From contig NC_134700.1 in NCBI RefSeq assembly GCF_043290135.1, forward strand, positions 238,624,088 through 238,688,087: a stretch of DNA of 64,000 nt, in the 5' to 3' direction. Of this stretch, positions 11,151 through 20,683 are shown one piece after another. Each line of letters begins with the position of its first letter. The stretch's first letter is position 1. The notes beneath the pieces were generated by a model. That model made no database searches. It had not been told where the DNA came from and saw only the letters and a program-made list of their open reading frames with translations. The translations under genes and the position numbers were made by a program. The stretch comes from Rhipicephalus microplus. Lineage: Eukaryota > Arthropoda > Arachnida > Ixodida > Ixodidae.

Positions 11151-11367
11151 CCTCACCGCGGTGGTTTAGTGGCTAAGGTACCCTGCTGCTGACCCGCAGG
11201 CTGCGGCGGCTGCTGTTTCAATGGATGCGAAAATGCTGCAGCCTAGTGTGCTCAGATTTGGGTGCACGTTGAAGAGCCCCAGGTGGTCGAAATTTCTGAA
11301 GCCCTCCACTACGGCGTCTCTCATGGTGGTTTCGGGACGTTGAACCCCACATATCAATCAGTTATCC
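11151..11367 (+). mobile_element. Ruka-type tRNA-derived SINE
   Basis: The SINE starts with the Pol III A-box-like stretch GTGGTTTAGTGGCTAAGG. Its conserved body contains GGTGCACGTTGAAGAGCCCC and CTACGGCGTCTCTCAT, and it ends in an ATCAATCA tail. The octamer TTTCATAG is present on both sides (11143-11150 and 11368-11375), the target-site duplication. The tRNA B-box region is partly deleted compared with the copy at 16273. The family name rests on my memory of a published tick SINE. Confidence 0.85.
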
Positions 11368-11629
11368 TTTCATAGAATCGAAAGCGACTATCTTGCCGCG
11401 AGATGCCGCATGGTATAAGCGGTAAAGCTAGAGTCCCTGTTTATGCTGCCGCAAACAGCAGAGTTGCGCATAACTTTTGATCGTGCCACTCTAGGCGCCA
11501 TTCGACGATCGCCATCACGTAGTGGAGAAAGACGTCAAATGTTCAATGTCGCCGCAGCGAGGCGAATTTCACGGACAGAGTGGCGCGTTTCCCGCGTCTA
11601 CTTGATTTCGTCAGTTCCATCATCAATGC

Positions 11630-12770
11630 TCTTTTTAAAGACGATAGGCTTTCTTGGGGACCTTCGACGCAAAAACATTTTGTCTGTCTGTACCTTTGTC
11701 TGTTTGTCTACCCTTAACGGCATTCTAAAAGGCACCAGAGTGACCAGCCGATACCCCAAACGACCGAGCCCATCCGCAGCGCCCACCAATATTGCTCAAA
11801 ATTCAGCGTCCATACTTGTGCAATTGTCCATTAAAAAGCAATTATTGCGCATGTTTGAGCCACCATAACAACACGTCAACATTTTGTATGTATATCTTTT
11901 ACTAGACAAGGCATACACAAGCAATTCTAAGGACCATAGCGTGCATCACGCTGCGCTGGTCATGCTACGCTTCCCATCTCGTAGTGCACTGTCCCACATT
12001 TGCTACGCAGCGGTCTTTGCTGATTAAGGAATATAAATTTCTAGGACTCAAGTGCGCGTCTCTAGACGACTTCCTCTTTCTGAGTGGTAGTGCTTCCCGA
12101 CGCGACCAGGCCCACCGAGCTCTCCTTACATTTATGAACCAAACGAACCTGACCACCCGTTTATAGATGGTCTCTCTCTCTCTTCTTTTTATACTCATTT
12201 TTGTCGATGTATTCGTCATCTTTTTTCTCTCTTCCTTCCTCATCTTCTTTCCTATTTGTCCTCTCTAATCTTTGTTTCCTCTGTTTCTTCCCTCCTCCTG
12301 AAAGAACGAGCCCCTCCAGGTGGCAGTTCCAAGCTTGCTCTCTCCCTCTTTCCTCTGTGTCCTTTTGTATTTGTGCATGTAAATCAAATGATAATAATGA
12401 TAATATTGCAACGCTTGGACGAAAGGCAAGTGTTTGCAAAGCTTTGCTAAGATGGCTTGGTGGTGGCACCTACCCGTCGCCTTGCGTTCTACACCTTATC
12501 ATCCCCGAGACGGGTGCGCACGCCACGCGCACGCTTCGTTTTCCAGGCTAACTGCCAGATGGCGCTCATGTCTCTCGTGTGACCTGACTTGATGCGCTTG
12601 TTCGCCTCTGCTGCACGCTCGAGGCACTCTAACGCAGCGCCTCCAGAATACCATTCACCAATTTGCTTGCGCAGAACATCAAATAAACGTTTTGTTGATC
12701 TCTCTCCAGACGCAAGGCTATCGTCTTAGACGACATTTGCAGATTAACATGCAGATACGGGGCCACTTTT
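11630..12770 (-). repeat. Unclassified dispersed repeat, copy A, split by a LINE tail
   Basis: Read on the minus strand, it begins near 12770 with GGCCCCGTATCTGCATGTTA and ends near 11630 with CCAAGAAAGCCTATCGTCTT. The same sequence in the same order recurs at 17100-17838 and 39124-39755. The plus strand of this copy contains AATAAA and pyrimidine tracts. I cannot assign it to a transposon class. It is interrupted at 11973-12406 by a LINE 3' end. Confidence 0.75.
11973..12406 (+). mobile_element. 5'-truncated LINE 3' end inside repeat copy A
   Basis: The fragment encodes a typical LINE ORF2 C-terminus (KEYKFLGLKCASLDDFLFL, then RRDQAHRALLTFMNQTNL). A pyrimidine-rich 3' UTR and a TGATAATAATGATAAT tail follow. 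The decamer TGCTACGCTT at 11963-11972 recurs as TGCAACGCTT at 12407-12416, with one mismatch. Comparison with the other copies of the host repeat shows exactly one of these in the uninterrupted sequence. It is therefore a truncated LINE insertion with its target-site duplication. Confidence 0.8.
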
Positions 12771-14460
12771 TTTTAAACAGAGAAGCAGCTGTGAATGATG
12801 TTTAATGATAAATGTTATTTTGTCAGTAATCACCAGCGTTACCGGACGCGCAATGGTCTTTTGGCCGTGGTCACTTGGCCGTGGTCATCAGGTCTTAGGC
12901 GCGCCCAAAGTGCGCCCTGGATTTATGGTGGCTGATGGTCGCCCAACATACGTGAAGTTTTTTTTTTGTCCAATAGTTCATGTTTTAGGCCAGTCGAGAA
13001 AAATGTCGTGAGCATGCGCACCATTCAAGGCGACCCCGGCAGTAAGCGAACTTTTGAGCTGCGCTATCGTATACCGCAAGAACGTTGTGGTGGTGTCGGC
13101 TTCCCCTTCCATATTTTCTGTACACGCGACTCTTGAATAGTTGCACATTTAGTCAAAGCATAGCTATATAGAGCTCCAGTATATGCATTTTACTAAGTCG
13201 GATCACTTATGCCACTATCAGATAAATTTAACATACTTCATTGATCTATTAACGTTCAGTTAACTCCTTCACCTCTATTACACTTCATGAACCTCCTACT
13301 CACTTCTATCCTCACTTGGTTTACTTGGTTGATACTTAGTTTCGTGTAGAAGCCACTGCGCCACGCCCTGCACACTGCCCTCAGGATCACCTGAATTCTG
13401 CAAAAAGAATTGCTGTTTTATGAATCTTCTTACTCGCAGAAGCTATGCTCTAAAAGCTATAGCCATGTACAACTTTGAAGCAAAAGTACAATCCTTCTCG
13501 GCGCATGCGAATCCGAGGCATGACGCCCGCACCGGAACATATCGCACTGATGTGTCTCCTGCGCATGCTCCCGAAATATAACAGCAACTCTAAAGAAGGC
13601 TATGGCACTTCGATATCTGCCGGGATGGTATAGGAGTGTATAGTCGTAGTGTATAGTGGGATAGTGGTAGTGTACAGTGGTATAGGAGCGTATAGTGTGT
13701 TATGGTGTCGTATCGGAGGGTGCTCCGCTGTTGACCCGAAAGTTGCGGGTTCCACCGTGGCCGCGGCGGAGAGGAAAGCTAACGGCCCGTGTAGTGCGCG
13801 ATAATCAGGATCACAGTTGGTGGCTAAATTACGCCAAGTTGGCTGCATGCTTTACGACCCCGTCTGGCGACAAAAATGTCACGTTGGCGCCATGGCTAAG
13901 TTTAACTTTTGTTTTGGCGCATCAACTAGTTGTAGCCATTTTTCGTAAGTATAGGCTGTTTCTAAGCTAATCCGTCGTGTCATCCAGTGCGCGCTCGCTT
14001 CCTCCACCAAGCAGCTGTATGGGCATCCGAACGCAACGCGCGGCGGACCTGCAAATGCGAAGTGACGATGACGCATATGCATCTTGGCAGACGCCTAACT
14101 ACAGCTCGCTGCCCACCATATATGCTGCTCCGCAAGAAAGTTAAGCTCGGTTGTTCATCCTAACCTGATTTTACTATACCTGATGTTGCTTTAGTATTAA
14201 GTTATTTATTTATATATTTTCATACCTTCGTCGATCGCACCAGTGGGCACTAGAGCAGGAAGGTTGCAGTAAGAATAAAGAAACGAAATGATCACACACT
14301 AAGCGCAGTAAAAGGCGTCGTGTTCACAATGTCAGGCGGTAGAGCATTCCGTTTTCTCACGGCTCGTGCAAAAAAAAAAAACGCGTACATGAAGATGACA
14401 ACCCCGAAAGGAAGGAAACTCGCGGACTTTCAGGCCATGGTGGTATCTCGACGACAAACG
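12771..14460. other. Non-coding spacer with a short minisatellite
   Basis: No gene recognised. A degenerate tandem repeat of GTATAGTGGTA-like units lies at about 13615-13715. Short ORFs here have no family features. Confidence 0.5.
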
Positions 14461-14540
14461 TGGGCAACCAGTGAGTGAGTGAGAACTTAATTTTGGTCCA
14501 AAGGCGGCAGAGACTGGACAGGACCGGAGGCCCCGCTAGC

Positions 14541-15390
14541 TCAGCCAGGTGGCTCCGCCCAGAATGGTGCCGGGAGGTGGAGTCTCTCGGCGATGTCCTG
14601 GGCCCTCTGGACGGCCAGGAGTTGGTTGTCGAGTTCCGTGCTGCACGTGGCAGCCTCCCAAGAAGTTTGGTCTGGTAGTTGCGACCTCGAGTTAGAGGGG
14701 CACAACCAGAGCATGTGTTCGAAATTACAGTACTCGTGATGACAGTGCGGGCAGAGGGGTGAGAAATCTGGGTCGAGTCTGTGTAGTATGGTTGGTGTGA
14801 TGTACGTTTGCATCTGTAGTTGCCGAAGTGTAACTGCTTGTCCTTTATTCAATTTAGGGTGCGCAAGAGGGAAAACTCTGCGCCCTAGTTTATAAGCTGT
14901 GGTGATCTCGTGAAATGTAATCAATGGATCCTTGAAGTTCATACGTCCCCGTTCGCTACCCCTCTGAGAGGGCCGCTCACCGCCGCGGGTAGCTATAGTT
15001 CGCGCGCTAGCTGGTGAGCTCTCTCGTTCGGATTGCCGGTCGAGTAAGATGAGAGATTACCCATATGGGCCGGGAACCATGCAATATGTGTCAATGGAAC
15101 TTCAACTTCATTTTCCTGAGTAGGTATGTGAGCAGCCGTAGTAGAGACGAAGCCGTATGAGAATGACCGGATGGCTGTTCTTGAGTCGGAAAAGATGGTG
15201 ACATCCATTCTGCGTTCGTAAAGAGCGACCGCTATTGCGAGTACCTCGGCTTTGTGAGTAAATCTGGTGATCACCATGGCAGCATTTACTAGGCATCCTT
15301 TCTCATTAACAACAGTGACGACATACGCATCCTTCTTCCAGTATCAGGCTGCATCGACAAAGAGGGCTACAACCATCGGGCTACAACCCC
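14541..15390 (-). pseudogene. LINE ORF2 RNase H and C-terminal knuckle (3' part of inverted LINE)
   Basis: On the minus strand, RNase H begins near 15380 with ALFVDAA followed by a stop. It continues ITRFTHKAEVLAIAVAL, IFSDSRTAIRSF and IAWFPAHMGN down to about 14993. The C-terminal region (14942-14541) contains CPHCHHEYCNFEHMLWLCP, a knuckle like those of the two other LINEs, and LLAVQRAQD. It is a truncated and broken fragment from a different subfamily than the LINEs at 1-10080. Confidence 0.85.
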
Positions 15391-15445
15391 TCTTTATGCC
15401 ACCAGAAAAAAAAAACAGAGTATATCTGCTGAGATAAGAGGGGCC

Positions 15446-15580
15446 ATGTGTGTCCACCCGGTCCCCAGGAACATCCATCCGGTGCACAACGAAGGGCGCC
15501 GACGAGCAAGAGCCGAGGCCATCATGAGGAAGATCGGGCGCTCAAGCTCAGCTGCCCTCTTTGTCGATGCAGCCCAATAC
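15446..15580 (+). pseudogene. LINE ORF2 fragment upstream of RNase H (inverted 5' segment)
   Basis: The plus-strand reading contains VPRNIHPVHNEGRRRARAEA and then AALFVDAAQYW. This corresponds to the junction between reverse transcriptase and RNase H in the LINEs at 2064 and 9130. It ends at the target-site duplication at 15581. It belongs to the insertion at 14471-15580 but points the other way. Confidence 0.8.
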
Positions 15581-15789
15581 TGGGCAACCATATATATCTT
15601 TCTCGCTCAATTCCGCTTTCGAAATGGTAAACAGGCTAAAAAATACTTCTGCCACAAATATTACGGACAAAGAAAATTGGCAGATCCCGCGTACAGTGGG
15701 AATCGATGATATGCAAAGCATGAATTAGACATGTTGATATGACACTTTAAAATCAGCACAACGTTACGAGGTGGAGGTAAATGCTGCCG

Positions 15790-16970
15790 TACATGACTTC
15801 CATATGTCATGATTATCGTGTTTGGATGTGTCGTTTACCTTCGTCAGCTATTCACGTCACGTGATACCAAATTTAGTATATGTGGAGCCAGCGAAACGGC
15901 CTCCAGCACGCTATGAGCGTGGTATGTTGTCATGTTCTTACATGACACGCGTGTCAAGATTATCATGTTTGCACCAGTCATATATTTCGTCATCCATTGA
16001 CGTCACGTAATACCAAATTTGGTATATGTGGAGCTAGCAAAATGGCCGCGAGCGCATCATGAAGGGCCCAATATACTCCAATGTACATAGCGTTGAAGCG
16101 CGTGCATGCTGGGCACAGTGACGCTACGTTAGCATAACTCGAGCACTTTAAAGCCTTACGCCAGGCGAGACCAGCGTCCGTCGGCGCGGCCTGACGGCAA
16201 CCGGCGCGAAATGCGACATGTTGCATTTCGCGCTGATGCGTTACCTATATAGACAACGCTGCGTCTCCCTCTGCCCCGCCATGGTGGTCTAGTGGCTAAG
16301 GTACCCGGCTGCTGACCCGCAGGTCGCGGGATCAAATCCCGGCTGTGGCGGCTGCATTTCCGATGGAGGCGGAAATGTTGTAGGCTCGTGTACTCAGATT
16401 TGGGTGCACGTTAAAGAACCCCAGGGGGTCGAAATTTCCGGAGCCTTCCACTACGGCGTCTCTCATAATCATATAGTGGTTTTGGGACGTTCAACCCCAC
16501 AAATCAATCAATGCGTCTCCCTCTTTACGTGGCAGAGGGACGCCGGGCACGCTGAACCGCGCGTGCGTCAAAGCAACGCAGTGCGGTGCGCGCCTGCGAG
16601 TATATGGCAGGACTGGCGTCTGGCGTGGCAATGCGACCATATGAACGTCGGTGAGCACGCGCACCGCGTCACGTCGAAATGTATCGGTGCCTTGACTGTG
16701 CCATGTGCTCTTGTTCTCACATGACACGCATCTCATGATTATCATGCTTGCCCCAGTCACATACCTTCGTTATCTATTGGCGTCACGTAATACAAAGTTT
16801 GGCATATGTGAAGCTAGCGAAACGGCCGCGAGCGCATCATGAGCGTAGCATGTTGTTACAAGACACGTATCTTATGATTATCATGTTGGCACCAGTCACA
16901 TACCTTCGTCTTCCATTCACGTACTGTAATACCAAATTTGGTGTATACTTAGTTGAGATGGCAGCCACTT
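15790..16970. repeat. Degenerate satellite units of about 140 bp with a palindromic core
   Basis: At least four diverged units share a CATGATTATCATGTTTGC-like block, ACCTTCGTC-like and CACGTAATACCAAATTTGGT segments, then GAGCTAGCGAAACGGCC. Adjacent units are about 140 bases apart (for example GTATATGTGGAG near 15879 and 16022). The array is interrupted by GC-rich sequence and by the Ruka SINE at 16273. The core ATACCAAATTTGGTAT is a perfect 16-bp palindrome. Confidence 0.75.
16273..16511 (+). mobile_element. Full-length Ruka-type SINE with 13-bp target-site duplication
   Basis: The tRNA-like head has an A-box region (GTGGTCTAGTGGCTAAGG) and a B-box region (GGGATCAAATCCCGG). The conserved body and an AATCAATCA tail follow. 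TGCGTCTCCCTCT is repeated at 16260-16272 and 16512-16524. This is the best-preserved copy in the window and the reference for the others. Confidence 0.9.
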
Positions 16971-17099
16971 AGCGTTGCACTTGATGATACGCGTGAGCGA
17001 CGCAGAGACGAAACGTGTAGCCGAGGGTCTCGATATCAACTAACTCTGTTGTTCGTTAAACTCGATAGGCTCGGGGACCGGTGCCCCTTTCCTTCTCCG

Positions 17100-18108
17100 C
17101 GCCTTTGTTAGTGGTGCAGAGGGAGGGAAGAAATTTATTTGCCCGTATCTGCATGTTACACCGCAAATGTCGTCGAAAGACGGCAGTATTGCGTCTGGAG
17201 AGAGTGAACAAAACGTTTATTTGATGTTGTGCGCAGGAAAATCGGTGAAAGGTATTCTGAAGGCGCTGCGTTAGAGTGCCTTGAGCGTGCAGCGGAGGCA
17301 AACGAACTCGTCACGTCACACGTGAAACATGAGCGCTATCTGGCAGTTATCCTGAAAAACGGGGTGCGCGGCGTGCGCAACCGTTTTTGCGATGATAAGG
17401 TGTAGAACGCAAGAAGACGAATAGGTGCCACCACCGTCTTAGCAAAGCGTTGGAAACACTTGCCGTTTCGTGCAAGCGTTGCATGGCCAGCGCAGCGTTA
17501 TAAAGGCTATAATCCTTAAAATTACCTATGTATGCTTTTACTACTAAAAAATACACATACATAATATTGACGTGTTCTTACAGTGCATCAGATATGCGTA
17601 ATAATTGCTTCTTAATTGACAATTGCACAAGTATAAACGCTTAACCTTGAGCAATATTGGCGCTGCGGGTGGGGTCGGCAGTTTGGAGTATCGTTTGGTC
17701 ACTTTGGTGCCGTTTAGGCTACTGCTAAGGGTGGACAAACAGACAAATGTACAGACAGACCAAAATTTTTGTGTGGAAGGTCACCAAGAAAGACTACCAT
17801 AAATAGTATACTTCTCTATGAGACTACCATCTTTAAAAATGCCCGAGGATGGCGATAGCCATTCCACGCTACGTGGCCGGCCCGTTCCAAAACCCGGCGC
17901 TGCTTCTCGTCGTAGCAGCTCGACCTGGCGATGGCTGGCCGCGCCTAGCTGGGCTGGAAGACTGAGCAGGCTTGTAGGTAGGAGGGAGAAGTATTATTTT
18001 ATCACTTTGGTGCCGTTTAGAATGGACAAACAAACGAATGTACAGACAGACAGACCAAAATTTTTGCGTCGAACGTCCCCAAGAAAGACTACCGTCTTTA
18101 AAAATGTC
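17100..18108 (+). repeat. Unclassified dispersed repeat, copy B, with duplicated 3' end
   Basis: Starting with CCCGTATCTGCATGTTAC near 17140, it matches the copies at 39124-39755 and (reversed) 11630-12770. It ends with AAGAAAGACTACCAT near 17805. The terminal segment is present again at about 17985-18108, from CACTTTGGTGCCGTTTAG through GACAAACAAACG to CCCCAAGAAAGACTACCGTC. A second partial copy therefore lies in the same orientation. It shows no protein-coding homology that I can recognise. Confidence 0.7.
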
Positions 18109-18345
18109 GGTCTGCAATACGCTCTATGGCTGCACCGCCTGCTGCACCGTGGAGCACTTAGAGTTCACCACACGCTAAGTGTGGCAGCTGTGAGGGAAAA
18201 TTTTTCTGCAGGTGAAAAAAACGGTCGTGTATCCCACATTGGCACAAAGGGTTAAGATGGAATATTTCTTCTCAGTATTTTTATTGTGTTACCCGGCAAA
18301 CAGAAAGAACAAAGCCGGCGGAGGAACCTTAGACTGATTTTTTAA

Positions 18346-18760
<415 letters not shown>

Positions 18761-19017
18761 TGAAAATCATGACATGTATGTCATGAATGTAATGATTAAA
18801 TTTCGTGGTCCTGCAGCTCTTGCGGTGGTTTCGTTCACATGGCATGTTGCGAAACTGGTATGGTATGACATGATTGCATGGCGAACACAAGCGACAGACC
18901 CTGACATGAAAATCATGATATGCGCGTCATGTAACAACATCACTACATGCCACGCCCATGATGCGCTCTCGGCCATTTCTCTAGCGTCACATGTCAGAAG
19001 GACGTATGTAATGGGCG

Positions 19018-19207
19018 TGAGCACGTAGTCTCCATCAAGTACAGGTGGCGACGCTGTTACGGCAATGCGGGTAACTGCTTGCGGTGACAAACGGACATGT
19101 TCAGAGGAGCAGAGACGAACTTGGGGCGGACTGGGCGTATCAGGCGTACAGGGAAGGTCAAGTTGCACCGTGCTAGCTGAACAGTCAATGAGGGCCGAAT
19201 GGGCAGT
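19018..19207 (-). pseudogene. LTR-retroelement protease/pol-linker fragment
   Basis: On the minus strand the sequence reads ALIDCSASTVQLD, then SSEHVRLSPQAVTRIAVTAS and PPVLDGDYVLTPI. The last blocks resemble the stretch downstream of the aspartic protease in Ty3/gypsy-type polyproteins. It ends abruptly at the LTR starting at 19208. I infer it to be the left remainder of the element whose 5' LTR and Gag start lie at 24232-24684, into which the element at 19208-24231 was inserted. The resemblance is judged by eye and is short. Confidence 0.45.
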
Positions 19208-20295
19208 TGTCACAGGTCCCGTTAATTCGGTAGGCGATCGCCGGGCTAATTCCAAGGGCCGAAGTATCGGCCCCCCGAACCACACCACGAAAGCGTGGAC
19301 AATTTAGAAGTGGTCCTATTTGGCGCACCAGCGGACGCCGGCTGTGGCCCAAAGAACAAGTCAGAGCCGAGAGTTCATAAACAAAACAATGTACTACACA
19401 GTACAATCAGCCACACTCGAAACAACGGACACGAACAACAATCCGCTCTACAATGCAGTCACTTGCATCGAACAACCAAGGCACTTAAAGACGAAAGAGT
19501 TCGAAAACTTATTGAGTCCACAGTCCTTGGAACAAAAGACTCAATGATACTCTCACTCAAAGTCCAGCGTTGTTGTCGTTCCGCTGCCCCAGAAGTTTCT
19601 CTTCAAGGAAACCTCGCGTCTTCACTTGGCGGCTCTCCAGGCTCCAAACTTCTTCGCCCGAAACACGTCGGCTTCACACACGCAGCTGTTGCCACGCGTC
19701 TTCGCTGGATAGCGGTAGACACACACTCTTGCCTTTAGCTCTAGTCTTCACCCATCAGGTGGAAATCCTCTTCTTCTCCTCCTTTGTCACGGAAGACAAA
19801 AGGCTTCGCCCCCAAGGCGGAACACCCTACGCACTCTGGCGCATACTTTGTTATCCTGCTTTGTCACTAAGGACAAAACCTTCGCAGACTACACGGCGGA
19901 ATACCCTACGCACTCTGGCGCTAACTTCCGTCTTCTCCTGATCTCCCGTGTCGGCTGCTCGATTAAATACCTTCCGCGCGAGATTCCAGAAATTTCTCAT
20001 CATTTCGTCGGCGCGATACGCAGCGAAGGCTGGGGAAAGGGTGAGACAGTGCGAGGGCCGTCCTCGAAAGTTGACGCAACCCTGCACCACCACGCCCATT
20101 TCCATCGAGAACTCTCTAGGGCTTGCTCGGCCGCCGATGCGAGGAGGTTCGACGGCGAACCTACGCTTCCAAGGGGAGAAGGACGCGCGCCCGGGGAGTC
20201 CTTGGATGCTTGTTTTCTTTTTTTATCATTGACCTCTCGGCGCTTCGTCCCGAGACCTCTCGGCGCGCCCTTTTTTGAGCGCTCGTTATGTGACA
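19208..20295 (-). repeat. 3' LTR, complete (1088 bp)
   Basis: It begins TGTCACAGG and ends TATGTGACA on the plus strand, so the ends are the inverted repeat TGTCAC/GTGACA. The inner end abuts the polypurine tract. It matches 23124-24231 over most of its length but lacks a segment of roughly 90 bases present in that copy. Confidence 0.85.
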
Positions 20296-20309
20296 CTGCC
20301 CCCCACTTT
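20296..20309 (-). other. Polypurine tract of the LTR element
   Basis: On the minus strand AAAGTGGGGGGCAG directly precedes the 3' LTR, the usual place for the plus-strand primer of an LTR retrotransposon. Confidence 0.75.
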
Positions 20310-20683
20310 AGGAATATTATCTCATAATATTCAGAACCACACAAACGAGTGCGAACAGTCACCACACACTTAAAGACTGTAACATAGTCCGTCGCTCATG
20401 GCGCGTCACAATCACAATAGAACACTCAATGCAATTGTATGTTGTAATTCAATCTCACAACACATGAAATATAACCACAGGTACATGACTACAACACTTC
20501 AATACATATTTCAAACAATACAAATGTACAAAGTTCTCTCATTACAACAATTGTACCATACTATATATCACATCACCGTAACAAAAATTTTGACTTACTC
20601 GACATACAGTTGTGACACAGGACAACAACCACATTAACTTAATATATAGCACATTCAAACACATTCCGATTCGACCTCAACAC

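Larger units (their letters stand above)
14471..15580 (-). mobile_element. LINE insertion with twin-priming 5' inversion
   Basis: The 3' end of a LINE lies on the minus strand from about 15395 down to 14471, ending in a (TCAC)n tail. The adjoining upstream part of the same ORF lies on the plus strand at about 15396-15580. The decamer TGGGCAACCA is present exactly at 14461-14470 and 15581-15590, enclosing both parts. A single insertion event with an inverted 5' segment therefore explains the whole block. About 20 bases encoding LFVDAA occur on both sides of the inversion, so the junction carries a short duplication. Confidence 0.88.

Noticed and set aside
12161..12551. Ser/Phe- or Lys/Glu-rich reading frames over the pyrimidine tract
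   Set aside because: They arise from the low-complexity 3' UTR of the LINE tail.
16273..16345. tRNA gene at the head of the Ruka SINE
   Set aside because: It is part of a SINE with target duplications; no closed cloverleaf with an acceptor stem.
18767..19017. Long minus-strand reading frame as a protein gene
   Set aside because: This part overlaps satellite-like sequence with no family features. Only the region right of 19018 resembles a retroelement protein.
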